Shown here: positions 1-9,184 of the stretch, one piece after another | How positions within the stretch are numbered: position 1 is the stretch's first letter | How the letters are laid out: the number at the start of each line of letters is the position of its first letter | Assembly (NCBI RefSeq): GCF_001975985.1 | Contig: NZ_MTQF01000004.1 | Span: 403,838-467,837 of the forward strand | Reading direction: 5' to 3' | Origin: [Flexibacter] sp. ATCC 35103 | GTDB lineage: Bacteria > Bacteroidota > Bacteroidia > Flavobacteriales > Flavobacteriaceae | DNA length: 64,000 nt | Made by a program: the position numbers and the translations under genes | The notes under the pieces: generated by a model | Database searches by the model: none | Told to the model about the DNA's origin: nothing | The model's input: the letters and a program-made list of their open reading frames with translations, nothing else

Positions 1-440
1 TTGTTCAATCCGGAATTTTACGTGCATTCTACAGAGATCAGGAAGGAAAAGAATCTACTATTATGTTTGCTATTTCGGACTGGTGGATTACAGATATGGC
101 TTGCTTTATAAAGCAACAACCTGCGATGCTCAATATTGAAACAATTGAAGACAGTCAGGTATTTTTTTTACAAAAAGAAGATTTGGATGAATTGTATCTC
201 AAAGTTCCAAAATTCGAGCGTTTTTTCAGGATTATCATGCAAAATGCCTACATAAGAGAGCAGTTAAGAGTTATTCAAAATCTATCACTTTCTGCAGAAC
301 AGCGTTATTATATCTTTCTGGAAAAATATCCTCAGGTTGCAAAACAAGTTACACAAAAACAAATTGCATCATATTTAGGTATTACTCCTGAATTTTTAAG
401 CATGATTCGCGCTAACAAAAATAAACAGGCATTTTCTTAA
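1..440 (+). CDS. Crp/Fnr-family transcriptional regulator, C-terminal part (5' end outside window)
   Basis: The reading frame is open from base 3, upstream of the first ATG at 63, so the gene enters from the left edge. The residues before that ATG (VQSGILRAFYRDQEGKES) read like the end of a cyclic-nucleotide-binding beta barrel, followed by the FAISDWWITD segment common in Bacteroidetes Crp-like regulators. The C-terminal part (YPQVAKQVTQKQIASYLGIT...) is the winged helix-turn-helix with recognition helix around TPEFLSMIRAN. The effector and target genes cannot be told from the sequence. Family assignment is confident; whether cAMP is bound is unknown. Confidence 0.85.
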   Translation, partial: VQSGILRAFYRDQEGKESTIMFAISDWWITDMACFIKQQPAMLNIETIEDSQVFFLQKEDLDELYLKVPKFERFFRIIMQNAYIREQLRVIQNLSLSAEQRYYIFLEKYPQVAKQVTQKQIASYLGITPEFLSMIRANKNKQAFS

Positions 441-496
441 ACTACATTATTTTTTTACAATAACAACTTCACGTGCTTTGTAAAAAATATAAAGAC

Positions 497-853
497 ATGC
501 TTATACTTATTGCAGGACCATATCGTGGTGGGACAAATGATGATCCCAAATTAATTCAACAAAATTTAGAAAAATTAGAAGCCGTAGCGCTGCCTTTATT
601 CAGAATGGGACATTTGCCCATAATTGGCGAATGGCTTGCGTTGCCTTTATTGAATTTAGCCGGTTCTAAATATATTGGTGATAGTGTATGGGACGAAATA
701 CAATATCCTGTTGCACACAGGCTTTTAGAAAAATGCGATGCTGTTCTTCGTCTCGAAGGTGAATCAAAAGGAGCTGACAACGATGTTAGAATTGCTCAGG
801 AAAGAGGTTTGGAAATTTATTATCGTTTAGAAGATATTCCTAATGCGGAATAA
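497..853 (+). CDS. DUF4406 / nucleoside 2-deoxyribosyltransferase-like protein
   Basis: A 118-residue protein if started at ATG 497, where the typical N-terminus MLILIAGPYRGG begins; eight extra residues from an earlier start look spurious. The AGPYRGG loop near the N-terminus, the mid-protein GEWLALPL stretch and the later CDAVLRLEGESKGADNDV segment match the Rossmann-like fold of the DUF4406/deoxyribosyltransferase group. The function of this subgroup is not established. It is followed by a strong hairpin shared with the convergent downstream gene. Confidence 0.65.
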   Translation: MLILIAGPYRGGTNDDPKLIQQNLEKLEAVALPLFRMGHLPIIGEWLALPLLNLAGSKYIGDSVWDEIQYPVAHRLLEKCDAVLRLEGESKGADNDVRIAQERGLEIYYRLEDIPNAE

Positions 854-870
854 CAAATCTAAAAAACAAA

Positions 871-906
871 AAATCCCTAATAGGTTTTAGAAACTTATTA
901 GGGATT
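871..906. terminator. Bidirectional hairpin terminator
   Basis: Perfect inverted repeat AAATCCCTAATA / TATTAGGGATTT with a short loop between two convergent genes, flanked by A-rich and T-rich tracts. It can serve both the DUF4406 gene and the MazG-like gene. Confidence 0.8.
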
Positions 907-911
907 TGTAT

Positions 912-1292
912 TTATAGAAGTTTAGAAAAATCAGGTTTAAAATAATTCGGCCCTTTCATTACCTTACCGTCTTCTCTGTAAATAGGTTGTCCGTCTTCAC
1001 CTAATTTACTCATATTACTACGCTGAATTTCATCAAAAACGGCTTCAATTTTATCTTGCAGACCGTGTTCGATAATTGTTCCGCACAAAATATACATCAT
1101 ATCACCAAGAGCATCAGCAATTTCGACTAAATCATTATTCTGAACTGCTTCAAGATATTCTTCGTTTTCTTCTTTCATCAAATTATAGCGAAGTATTTTC
1201 TTTGTTTCGCCTAAATCAGCAATTGGGGTCTGACTATGACCAATTTTAAAAGCAGTATGAAATTCTGTTACGGCATCAAGTTGTTTCTTCAT
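912..1292 (-). CDS. MazG-like nucleotide pyrophosphohydrolase
   Basis: A 126-residue, all-helical protein. The motif EENEEYLEA followed by EIADALGDMMYI gives the EExxE...ExxD metal-binding pattern of the MazG / phosphoribosyl-ATP pyrophosphatase-like superfamily, which hydrolyses nucleoside triphosphates to monophosphates and pyrophosphate. The later EIQRSNMSK and a C-terminal tail ending in a KGPNYFKPD-type segment are usual for the single-domain bacterial members. The exact substrate (house-cleaning of non-canonical NTPs) is inference. It is transcribed alone, convergent with the upstream gene. Confidence 0.8.
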   Translation of the reverse strand: MKKQLDAVTEFHTAFKIGHSQTPIADLGETKKILRYNLMKEENEEYLEAVQNNDLVEIADALGDMMYILCGTIIEHGLQDKIEAVFDEIQRSNMSKLGEDGQPIYREDGKVMKGPNYFKPDFSKLL

Positions 1293-1374
1293 GATATTAT
1301 TTGATTAAATGAGATGGCAAATTAGCAACTATTCGTGTACAATTCTCTAAATTTGTCAAAAATAATTTTCAACT

Positions 1375-1563
1375 ATGTTTAGTCAAGGACAATTAATATT
1401 CGCTCTCTGTTTTTTTATTGCATTTGTAATCGTAATGATATTTGCTTACCGTAAAGATCTCGCTTTGCATAAAGTTTTTTATAAAGGAAATTACAAAGTT
1501 TTAATTGTATTCTTGATTTTTATTGCTCTTCTATTTGTTATTAAATTCTTCTTTAAAAGATAA
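1375..1563 (+). CDS. Small two-helix membrane protein
   Basis: A 62-residue protein with two predicted membrane segments (about residues 6-24 and 42-59), a short basic loop between them and a basic C-terminus (FFFKR). No family is recognised. It stands alone with its own start shortly after the divergent MazG-like gene. It could be a small conserved Flavobacterium membrane protein; no function can be given. Confidence 0.55.
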   Translation: MFSQGQLIFALCFFIAFVIVMIFAYRKDLALHKVFYKGNYKVLIVFLIFIALLFVIKFFFKR

Positions 1564-1700
1564 TTTATAGAATTTATTGCTATATTTAGAATAAAATAAT
1601 TTTAAGAGCTTTTACAATTAAACATCTTCAAAAACGTTTATTTAAAAGCTTTTTTTGACCAATATAATTTATAAAGTGTACTTTTATTGCTCCGCTATTA

Positions 1701-1731
1701 TTGCGACAGGTAATTTAAATTTATAACTTTA
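1701..1731 (+). promoter_or_regulatory. Bacteroidetes-type promoter for the SRPBCC-domain gene
   Basis: TTG at 1701-1703 and TAACTTTA at 1724-1731, separated by 20 bp, fit the Bacteroidetes -33/-7 pattern and lie just before the start at 1754. Confidence 0.5.
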
Positions 1732-1753
1732 CGACACAAAATAAACGACTACA

Positions 1754-2902
1754 ATGAAGATTCTAAAATATTTATTTCTACTATTATTATTAAGCTTAGT
1801 TGCTCTTACTGTTTTTGTCGCTACCCAAAAAGGGATTTTTTCTGTTGAAAGAAGCAAAGTGATTAATTCGCCAAAAGCAACAGTTTATAATTACATAAAT
1901 GATTTTAGAAATTACGAAGATTTTGAATCGTGGTATGTCGAAGACTCATCAATAAAAATGACATTCCCTAATAAAACATCCGGCAACGGGGCTTCTTATT
2001 ATTGGGACGGAACTGAAGGAAAAGGAAATTCCATTACCCTAAAAGCAATTGACGGTGAAAGTATTCAGCAAAAAATGAAATACGACGGTACAGAAGCTGA
2101 TGTAAACTGGACATTTAAAGATACTTTAGCAGGAAAAACAAAAGTGACCTGGAAAGCAAGCGGAACAATGAGTTTTTTATTTAAAGTTTATACTGCCTTA
2201 AACGGAGGTTCTGATAAAGTTATTGGAACTATTTATGAAAAAAGCCTTGCCAACATCGACAAAAATTTAGACTACGAAACCAAAACTTTTGCGATTAACG
2301 TAAATGGTGTCGTAAAGAAAACTGAAACACCATATATCAAACAGACTTTTACAAGCGAAATCTCTAAAATAAACAAAAATGCGAGAATTGTAATTCCGAA
2401 ACTTATTGAGTTTAGTAAAAACAATGGTTTATCTACAAACGGAAAACCTTTTATAATTTATCACACTTACGATACGGAAAAGGGATTAGCAAAAATATCG
2501 ATTTGTTTACCTACAAATAAAGAAATCATGACCACATCCGGAAGTGATATTTTAGGAGGAAAACTCAATGGTTTTGAAGCCGTAAAAACAACTCTAAAAG
2601 GCGATTACACACATTTGAATGCCGCAATTGCAAAAACTACAGCTTTTATCAACAAAGAAAAAATTACGCCTGAGTTAAGCTGGTCTCATCTTGAAATTCT
2701 GACTATTAGCAAACTGGATGTAAAAAGCCCTTCTAAATTGATGACAGAAATTTATTTTCCTGTAAAACCTAAAGTAGTTCCTGTAGTCAAAACTCCTGTA
2801 TATACTACTCCAACAGCAGAACCTACAACACCTAAACCTGCAACGGAAACACCAAAACCAGCACCAAAACCTACTACGGAAGAAGAGCAGTCAGAATTTT
2901 AA
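1754..2902 (+). CDS. SRPBCC (polyketide cyclase-like) plus GyrI-like effector-binding domain protein
   Basis: 382 residues. An N-terminal hydrophobic helix (about 4-24) acts as a signal or membrane anchor. Residues about 30-170 resemble an SRPBCC/START-like ligand pocket (INSPKATVYNYINDFRNYEDF, a standard opening of this family). Residues about 190-345 resemble a GyrI/AraC-type effector-binding domain. The C-terminus (about 345-382) is a low-complexity Pro/Thr/Lys linker ending in acidic residues. No enzymatic role can be assigned. It precedes the ECF sigma gene by 60 bp but has its own promoter-like element. Confidence 0.7.
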   Translation: MKILKYLFLLLLLSLVALTVFVATQKGIFSVERSKVINSPKATVYNYINDFRNYEDFESWYVEDSSIKMTFPNKTSGNGASYYWDGTEGKGNSITLKAIDGESIQQKMKYDGTEADVNWTFKDTLAGKTKVTWKASGTMSFLFKVYTALNGGSDKVIGTIYEKSLANIDKNLDYETKTFAINVNGVVKKTETPYIKQTFTSEISKINKNARIVIPKLIEFSKNNGLSTNGKPFIIYHTYDTEKGLAKISICLPTNKEIMTTSGSDILGGKLNGFEAVKTTLKGDYTHLNAAIAKTTAFINKEKITPELSWSHLEILTISKLDVKSPSKLMTEIYFPVKPKVVPVVKTPVYTTPTAEPTTPKPATETPKPAPKPTTEEEQSEF

Positions 2903-2962
2903 AATAAATGATGCATTAAACCTTTTGTTTAAAGTTCATTCTAATAAGATAAATCGAAAAAT

Positions 2963-3505
2963 TTGACAGACGAGAAGGAATTTATACAACAATTATTAGA
3001 TCCTAAAACGCAGAATACAGCGTTTCAAAAACTCTTGTCTGATTACCAAAAACCATTATATTCTCATATTCGAAACATTGTTTTGAACCATGATGATACA
3101 GATGATGTATTGCAGAATACGTTTGTAAAAGTTTTTCAGTATTTAAAGAATTTTAAGGGAGAAAGTAAACTCTTTTCCTGGATGTACCGCATTGCAACTA
3201 ACGAAGCCCTAACTTTTTTAAATCAGAAAGCCAAATTAAACGGATTAACATCTGAAGCATTACAAAATAAAACCATTGACAATCTGAAAGCTGATGTTTA
3301 TTTTGATGGCGACGAAATCCAGATAAAACTTCAAAAAGCAATTGTAACCTTGCCGGAAAAGCAACAATTGGTTTTTAAAATGAAATATTTTCAAGAATTA
3401 AAATACGAAGAAATAGCTGAAATTCTGGGAACTTCAGTTGGCGCTTTGAAAGCATCTTATCATCATGCCGTAAAAAAAATTGAAATATATGTTACATCAA
3501 ATTAA
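2963..3505 (+). CDS. ECF-type RNA polymerase sigma factor
   Basis: 180 residues starting at a TTG codon. Region 2 is seen in DDTDDVLQNTFVKVFQYLKNF and the following SWMYRIATNEALTFL; region 4 is seen in LPEKQQLVFKMKYFQELKYEEIA with the helix-turn-helix EILGTSVGALKASYHHAVKKI. This is a complete sigma-70 family ECF factor, which would redirect RNA polymerase to a small regulon. The two genes that follow within 35 and 12 bp form the usual Bacteroidetes trio of sigma factor, membrane anti-sigma-like protein and secreted helical protein. Confidence 0.9.
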   Translation: MTDEKEFIQQLLDPKTQNTAFQKLLSDYQKPLYSHIRNIVLNHDDTDDVLQNTFVKVFQYLKNFKGESKLFSWMYRIATNEALTFLNQKAKLNGLTSEALQNKTIDNLKADVYFDGDEIQIKLQKAIVTLPEKQQLVFKMKYFQELKYEEIAEILGTSVGALKASYHHAVKKIEIYVTSN

Positions 3506-3538
3506 ACCTTTTGTTATAAAACATATCTTATAGACATT

Positions 3539-3955
3539 ATGAAAGCATTTAAATTAGAAAACGAACCGAAAATAACAACTGGATTTAAAACTCCGGAACA
3601 TTACTTTGATAATTTTTCGGCAAAAGTTTTACAACAAGTAAACGAAGAAAAAGAAGTAAAAGTAATCCCGATTTACAAACGTAAAAAAGTGCTTTCGCTT
3701 CTTGCTGCAGCAGTTGTTGTTATTGCATTAATGATTCCTATAATAAACAATTACAATAACACTTCTAAAGATCTTGATGAAGATACCTTAGAAACTTATT
3801 TATCTTACCAATCGAATTTAAATCAATATGATTTGATTCAAAAATTAGATACAAAAGACATTCAGGAACTAAGTAAAAATGTTGCAATTGAAGATGAAAC
3901 CCTGGAGGATATTCTGGCAACAAATCCAAATATTGAGCATTTAATATCCGAATAA
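3539..3955 (+). CDS. Putative membrane anti-sigma-like protein
   Basis: 138 residues. A cytoplasmic N-terminal part (about 1-52, including GFKTPEHYFDNF) is followed by one transmembrane segment (about 55-75) and an acidic periplasmic C-terminus ending in DILATNPNIEHLISE. Position directly after the sigma gene and the single-pass topology suggest a partner that controls sigma activity, although no classical zinc anti-sigma motif is visible. Role is inferred from context. Confidence 0.6.
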   Translation: MKAFKLENEPKITTGFKTPEHYFDNFSAKVLQQVNEEKEVKVIPIYKRKKVLSLLAAAVVVIALMIPIINNYNNTSKDLDEDTLETYLSYQSNLNQYDLIQKLDTKDIQELSKNVAIEDETLEDILATNPNIEHLISE

Positions 3956-3967
3956 AACAATTAAAAA

Positions 3968-4426
3968 ATGAAAATCAAAAATATACTTCCGATAATACTC
4001 TTTCTGATTAGTTTTTCGTTTTATGCCCAAAGTGGTAAAACGGATGAAAAACGAGAAAAAATTAAAGCTTATAAAGTTTCATTTTTAACGACTGAGCTGG
4101 AATTAACTTCTACAGAAGCTGAAAAATTCTGGCCCATTTATAATGCTTATGACGATAAACAATTTGAATTAAGACATCAGAAAATGAAAACGTACATGCG
4201 CAAATTAGATGATGACAATATCAATTCAATGTCTGAAAAGGAAGCCGTAACACTTTTATCACAGATGGAAAGTACAGACAAAGAATTGTATCTTTTGCGC
4301 GATAAATACATGACGAATTTAAAGAAAGTACTTTCAGCAAAAAAAATACTAAAACTTAAAAAATCAGAAGACGATTTTAATCGCAAATTACTGCAGCAAT
4401 ATCGAGATAAAGCAGGTAAAGATTAA
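3968..4426 (+). CDS. Secreted helical protein of the ECF sigma operon (Spy/CpxP-like size and composition)
   Basis: 152 residues with a signal peptide (about 1-21, ending SFYAQ) and a highly charged helical body (EKREKIKAYKVSFLTTELEL, then KFWPIYNAYDDKQFELR). Such proteins are common third members of Bacteroidetes ECF operons and resemble periplasmic CpxP/Spy-type sensors in size and helix content. Sensor or chaperone function is inference. A hairpin follows the stop. Confidence 0.6.
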   Translation: MKIKNILPIILFLISFSFYAQSGKTDEKREKIKAYKVSFLTTELELTSTEAEKFWPIYNAYDDKQFELRHQKMKTYMRKLDDDNINSMSEKEAVTLLSQMESTDKELYLLRDKYMTNLKKVLSAKKILKLKKSEDDFNRKLLQQYRDKAGKD

Positions 4427-4454
4427 AACACATTTTACAGTACAACAGCGACAG

Positions 4455-4494
4455 GAACCCTATATAATAATACTTACTTTATTATTTAGGGTTC
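4455..4494. terminator. Bidirectional hairpin terminator
   Basis: Inverted repeat GAACCCTA / TAGGGTTC, with a second inner arm TAATAA / TTATTA, between convergent genes. It ends the ECF operon and probably the opposite gene. Confidence 0.7.
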
Positions 4495-4497
4495 TTG

Positions 4498-5559
4498 TTA
4501 TTTAAAATTAATTCGAACCATTTTATTATAACCTGCAGCAATTGCAGTATTTTTATTTAGAAAGCGAATTGTAAAAAGTTTGGTATCATCTGACAATTGC
4601 ACCCATGAAGCTCCGTTATCAGTTGAATATTGCAATCCTCCTGATCCCACACACACGAGTTGCTGTCCATTTGTTCCCGGAACATACTGCACACAAGAAG
4701 CATAACCAAAACCTTCATTTTGTCCTATCAAATTCCATGTTTTCCCCCCATCTTTTGTAAAGGCTTTATTATCCTTTTTTTCATCTGGTAAATCATAATC
4801 GCCTCCGGCAATAAAACCGTTTTTTGCATCATAAAAATCAGCCGTAAAAATTCCGGTCATTTGTTTACCCTGAACTATCGGAGTTTCAATTACTTTCCAG
4901 GTTTTACCTTTATCCGGAGAATAAAAAGTCCTGGCTTTTTTTCCGCCTGAAAAAATCCAGGTTTCATTTCCTTTTATAATAATATTCGAATTACTGGCTG
5001 CAAAGGCTGACTCGCCTGTAGCGTTTGTAGGTAGTTTATCAGACAATAATTTAGTCCAGTTTTCGCCTCCGTCGCGTGTAATAATAATTGAAAAAGTATC
5101 TTCGGTGGGATCACCTACAGCAATTCCTTCTTTATCATTCCAGAATTGCATACTATCATAAAATACTTTATCATGTACTTCTTTGTATACTAATTTTACT
5201 TTTTGAGTTTTTTTAGAAACCTGATAAAGTAGTGCGGGATTTCCTATACTTAATAAAAAAACATCGTTTGAAGTTTGGGCTATACTTCTAAATTCTAATT
5301 TTAAAGTATCACGATAAATATGTTCTTCAAATTTCTCATTTTTATCTAAATCATAGTATCCAAAACGAGAATTATCGCCGCCGTACCAGACCTTATTTTT
5401 ATCTATTGAGATGGCGCGAATACTAATTTTATCCTTAAATAAAGTATCAATTTTCACAGTCGAAAAATAACCATTCAACCCTATTTTATCACTGTAATTC
5501 AGCGTCTTAAAAGACATAAACAAAACGAAAGCGCAACAAAATAAAATTAGTTTTTTCAT
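4498..5559 (-). CDS. Secreted YCF48/BNR-repeat beta-propeller protein
   Basis: 353 residues with an N-terminal signal peptide (KKLILFCCAFVLFMSF). Several Asp-box style repeats are visible (SPDKGKTWKV, TKDGGKTWNLI, STDNGASWVQL, TRDGGENWTKL), the signature of sialidase-like and photosystem-assembly (YCF48) propellers. Such proteins are often annotated as oxidoreductase or glycosyl hydrolase; no catalytic residues can be pointed out here, so only the fold is claimed. Monocistronic, convergent with the ECF operon. Confidence 0.75.
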   Translation of the reverse strand: MKKLILFCCAFVLFMSFKTLNYSDKIGLNGYFSTVKIDTLFKDKISIRAISIDKNKVWYGGDNSRFGYYDLDKNEKFEEHIYRDTLKLEFRSIAQTSNDVFLLSIGNPALLYQVSKKTQKVKLVYKEVHDKVFYDSMQFWNDKEGIAVGDPTEDTFSIIITRDGGENWTKLLSDKLPTNATGESAFAASNSNIIIKGNETWIFSGGKKARTFYSPDKGKTWKVIETPIVQGKQMTGIFTADFYDAKNGFIAGGDYDLPDEKKDNKAFTKDGGKTWNLIGQNEGFGYASCVQYVPGTNGQQLVCVGSGGLQYSTDNGASWVQLSDDTKLFTIRFLNKNTAIAAGYNKMVRINFK

Positions 5560-5680
5560 AATAAATTAAAGTTTATTCGGCGCTAAAATACAATTATTTA
5601 CAAAATATAAAATAAGTTAGGTGTTTTTTTCTGGCACAGTAATTGGATATCTCACAATATTAATCTTAATATGATTTAAA

Positions 5681-6931
5681 ATGAAAACTAAACTACTTTT
5701 TATAGCCCTGCTAACACTAGGTTTTAGTTCTGTACAAGTACAAAGCCAAACTACTGTATATGCAAAAAATTCAGATATAAGCGATAATTTAGATTTAAGA
5801 GCTGTGGCATCTATGTTTGGAGAATCAGCCAATCTTCAGGATTTTGAAAGAAGATTGAATGACCCAAAATATCAAATTTCAAATCTTGACTTAAATGACG
5901 ACAATGAAGTTGATTATTTAAGAGTGATAGAATCAGTAGAAAACAGAACCCATGTTGTAATTATTCAAGCAGTTCTTGATCGTGATGTTTATCAGGATGT
6001 TGCTACAATTGATGTAGAAAGAGATAATTATAATAAAGTTAGCGTTCAGGTTGTTGGTAACACTTATTTGTACGGAGACAATTATATCTACGAGCCGGTT
6101 TATAGCGTTGCTCCGGTAATTTACAGCTCATTTTGGGTTACAAATTACAGACCATATTATTCTACATGGGGTTGGAATATGTATCCAACTTATTATGCAG
6201 CATGGAGACCTTACCCAATTTACAGATATAGAAACAACATCAATATATGTATCAACGTAAATAATCATTACAATTATGTAAATACAAGAAGAAGTTATGT
6301 TGCACCGGTTTTATACCAATCCAGACGTACCTACGGTTACGAAACAAGGCGTCCTGACTATAGCTTTGCTCAAAGACATTCGAATGTGTCTAACAGATAT
6401 GATCTGGATCAAAGACGTGTTGCAAGCAGAGAATCAGGCAGAAGCCAAAATTACGGCACAAACAGATCAAATACAGGAAGAGTATCTTCAACAGACAACA
6501 GAACTGCTCCAAACAGAAATTATGCTGAAAACAGAACTAATACTGACAGAAGCTATAATACGAATCGTTCAGTGTCTTCAGACAGAAACACATCAAATTC
6601 CGTAAACAATTCTCCAGTAAATAATCCTGTAAGAGTTGAAAACACTCAAAGAACAGAAAACAGAAGAGATTATAGTCAGAACAATTCGAATGTTTCAAGA
6701 GGAAATTCACAAAATCCTGTAAATACTAACAGACCTGCTCCAACTCAAAGAACTGAAACTTCCAGAAGTTATTCTGATAACAGAGGAAATACTGAAAATA
6801 GAGGATCTTCAATGAGAACTCAAAATACGCAACGTTCTGAAGCTCCAAGAGCAAGTCAGGAATCAAGAAGCAGCCAGCCTCAAAGAGAAAGTGGTGCGGG
6901 AGGAAGAAGCTCAGGAGGAAGAAGAGGTTAA
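5681..6931 (+). CDS. Secreted protein with Tyr-rich middle and Asn/Arg/Ser-rich low-complexity tail
   Basis: 416 residues with a signal peptide (about 1-22, SSVQVQSQ). The N-terminal third is a small ordered domain (LDLNDDNEVDYLRVIESVEN). Residues about 130-190 are rich in Tyr, Trp and Pro (YRPYYSTWGWNMYPTYYAAW). From about 215 to the end the chain is dominated by repeated N-R-T/S/E units (NRS, NRT, ENR) and ends in a Gly/Arg-rich stretch. The family is a Flavobacterium hypothetical protein; a cell-surface or envelope role is only suggested by the signal peptide. Confidence 0.6.
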   Translation: MKTKLLFIALLTLGFSSVQVQSQTTVYAKNSDISDNLDLRAVASMFGESANLQDFERRLNDPKYQISNLDLNDDNEVDYLRVIESVENRTHVVIIQAVLDRDVYQDVATIDVERDNYNKVSVQVVGNTYLYGDNYIYEPVYSVAPVIYSSFWVTNYRPYYSTWGWNMYPTYYAAWRPYPIYRYRNNINICINVNNHYNYVNTRRSYVAPVLYQSRRTYGYETRRPDYSFAQRHSNVSNRYDLDQRRVASRESGRSQNYGTNRSNTGRVSSTDNRTAPNRNYAENRTNTDRSYNTNRSVSSDRNTSNSVNNSPVNNPVRVENTQRTENRRDYSQNNSNVSRGNSQNPVNTNRPAPTQRTETSRSYSDNRGNTENRGSSMRTQNTQRSEAPRASQESRSSQPQRESGAGGRSSGGRRG

Positions 6932-6961
6932 TAATAAATTCGCATTTCTAAATAAAAAACT

Positions 6962-6992
6962 AAAGCACAATTTGACGATTGTGCTTTTTTTT
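6962..6992 (+). terminator. Rho-independent terminator
   Basis: Stem AAAGCACAAT / ATTGTGCTTT followed by a run of T, 30 bp after the stop of the secreted protein gene. Confidence 0.85.
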
Positions 6993-7033
6993 ATCTTTTT
7001 AATTATAATTGATGCTAATTTGTTTTAAAACAG

Positions 7034-7041
7034 TAAATTTG
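7034..7041 (+). promoter_or_regulatory. -7 element of the kup promoter; decides the start codon
   Basis: A perfect TAAATTTG lies between an upstream in-frame start at 7009 and the ATG at 7066. Transcription starting a few bases downstream would exclude the longer start, so 7066 is chosen. Confidence 0.6.
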
Positions 7042-7065
7042 CAACCGTCTTTTATAAAAACATAC

Positions 7066-9039
7066 ATGAGCGCATCGCATAAAAACTTACATAGTAAGTT
7101 GTCTATAGGGGGTTTATTGATAACATTAGGGATTATTTATGGGGATATTGGTACTTCTCCATTGTATGTAATGAAAGCCATACTTGGTGAATACGCCATT
7201 AATTCTGATATTGTTCTGGGTGGAATTTCTTGTGTTTTCTGGACTTTGACCCTACAAACTACCATAAAGTACGTTCTTATTACCTTAAGCGCTGATAATC
7301 ACGGCGAAGGTGGTATTTTTGCACTGTACGCACTGGTCAAAAAAACTAAAATTCAATGGCTCATTGTGCCCGCCATAATTGGAGGTAGTGCTTTGCTTGC
7401 CGATGGAATTATAACCCCTCCTATTTCGATATCTTCAGCAGTAGAAGGAATCAGAGCTTTTTATCCTACCATGCAAACCGAGACAATTGTATATATTGTT
7501 ATCGGAATTTTGTTCATATTATTTACCATACAACAATTTGGAACCAAGCTGGTTGGAAAGTTTTTTGCTCCAATGATGCTTATCTGGTTTGCCATGTTGG
7601 GAACCCTTGGAACTATCCAGATTATAAATCATCCGGAGGTAATAAAAGCAGTAAATCCTTATTATGCTTACCATTTATTATCTATTCATCCTGATGGTTT
7701 CTTCGTACTTGGTTTTGTGTTTTTATGTACAACAGGTGCAGAAGCTTTATACTCTGACATGGGACACTGTGGAAGAAAAAATATCAGAATTAGTTGGATT
7801 TTTGTAAAAACAACTTTAGTACTAAACTATTTTGGCCAGGCAGCTTATTTAATTCACCACGAAGGAAGCACTTTACAGCAATTAGGCGGAGAAAACGGGA
7901 ACCCTTTTTACCTCATCATGCCACATTGGTTTCTTCCGTTTGGGATTGTCGTTGCAACTTTAGCAGCGGTTATTGCTTCTCAGGCACTTATTAGTGGTTC
8001 ATTTACTTTGATAAATGAAGCAATGCGATTGAATTTCTGGCCAAAAGTAAAAATCAAATATCCTACTGAAGTCAAAGGACAATTATATATCCCGTCGATT
8101 AACTGGTTATTGTTTTTTGGTTGTGTTGGAATCGTTCTGCATTTCGAAAAATCAGGCAATATGGAGCACGCCTACGGTCTTGCTATCATTCTTTGTATGA
8201 TCATGACTACCATTTTACTTAATTATTATTTAATAATGAAACGAGTAAAATTGTATTTGATGGTACCGCTTATCACGATTTATTTATTGATAGAATTTAG
8301 CTTCTTAATTGCTAATATCACCAAATTTGCCGAAGGTGGTTATGTAACACTTATCATTGCAATGATCCTTATTTCGATTATGACAATTTGGTATTTGGCT
8401 AAGAAAATTAATAAAAGCTATACTAAAATCATCAAAATTGACGATTATAAAAAAGTATTAATGGAGTTGAGTGAAGATCTATCAATTCCTAAATATGCCA
8501 CGCATTTGGTTTACATGACCAATGCAAATCGTGTTGATGAATTAGAGGAAAAAGTAATTTATTCTATATTACAAAAACGTCCTAAAAGAGCTGATATTTA
8601 TTGGTTTGTACATGTAAACATTCTTACTGAACCTTATAAAACACAATATAAAGTTACTGAGATTGCAAAAGATGATATCTACAGAATCGATTTTAACCTA
8701 GGTTTTAGAGAACCTACAAAAATCAATTTAATGTTCAGGGAAGTAATTCGTGATATGGTAAAACGCGGAGAAGTAGATATTACAAGCCGTTACGAATCAT
8801 TGAACAAAAACAATATTATTGGTGACTTTAAATTTGTATTGTCTGAGAAATTCCTATCGAATGACAACGATTTAAGATGGCACGAAAACATTATCATGAA
8901 CTCTTATTTCTTTATCAAGAAACTGAGTTTATCTGAAGAAAGAGCATTTGGTTTAGACAGTAGTTCTGTAAAAATAGAGAAATTTCCAATGGTGCTTCAC
9001 GCTCCGGAAAATATCGGATTAACGAGAATTATAAAATAA
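7066..9039 (+). CDS. kup: Kup-family low-affinity potassium uptake transporter
   Basis: 657 residues from ATG 7066, usual length for the family. The signature YGDIGTSPLYV is in the first transmembrane helix, followed by about eleven more hydrophobic segments up to residue about 450 (including LADGIITPPISI and GAEALYSDMGHCG, both family hallmarks). The remaining 200 residues form the cytoplasmic C-terminal domain. It imports K+ with protons across the inner membrane. Monocistronic with its own promoter and terminator. Confidence 0.95.
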   Translation: MSASHKNLHSKLSIGGLLITLGIIYGDIGTSPLYVMKAILGEYAINSDIVLGGISCVFWTLTLQTTIKYVLITLSADNHGEGGIFALYALVKKTKIQWLIVPAIIGGSALLADGIITPPISISSAVEGIRAFYPTMQTETIVYIVIGILFILFTIQQFGTKLVGKFFAPMMLIWFAMLGTLGTIQIINHPEVIKAVNPYYAYHLLSIHPDGFFVLGFVFLCTTGAEALYSDMGHCGRKNIRISWIFVKTTLVLNYFGQAAYLIHHEGSTLQQLGGENGNPFYLIMPHWFLPFGIVVATLAAVIASQALISGSFTLINEAMRLNFWPKVKIKYPTEVKGQLYIPSINWLLFFGCVGIVLHFEKSGNMEHAYGLAIILCMIMTTILLNYYLIMKRVKLYLMVPLITIYLLIEFSFLIANITKFAEGGYVTLIIAMILISIMTIWYLAKKINKSYTKIIKIDDYKKVLMELSEDLSIPKYATHLVYMTNANRVDELEEKVIYSILQKRPKRADIYWFVHVNILTEPYKTQYKVTEIAKDDIYRIDFNLGFREPTKINLMFREVIRDMVKRGEVDITSRYESLNKNNIIGDFKFVLSEKFLSNDNDLRWHENIIMNSYFFIKKLSLSEERAFGLDSSSVKIEKFPMVLHAPENIGLTRIIK

Positions 9040-9062
9040 GCACTTATAAAATACATCAAAAA

Positions 9063-9098
9063 AACACTCTTTTAAACTTTATCAGAGTGTTTTTTTTC
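9063..9098 (+). terminator. Rho-independent terminator after kup
   Basis: Stem ACACTCT / AGAGTGT followed by a long T run. Confidence 0.8.
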
Positions 9099-9159
9099 TT
9101 TTTAAAAGAAGTTAAAATAACAAACAAAATTAAAAATTTAACTTTCAATCAATTAATAG

Positions 9160-9167
9160 TACCTTTG
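9160..9167 (+). promoter_or_regulatory. -7 promoter element of the rRNA methyltransferase gene
   Basis: TACCTTTG at 9160-9167, 17 bp upstream of the start codon, matches TAnnTTTG. Confidence 0.55.
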
Positions 9168-9184
9168 CAACTCAAATAATTAAA

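Noticed and set aside
6297..6605. 102-codon frame inside the secreted Asn/Arg-rich protein gene
   Set aside because: It overlaps a better gene, lacks a ribosome site and reflects the low-complexity repeat.
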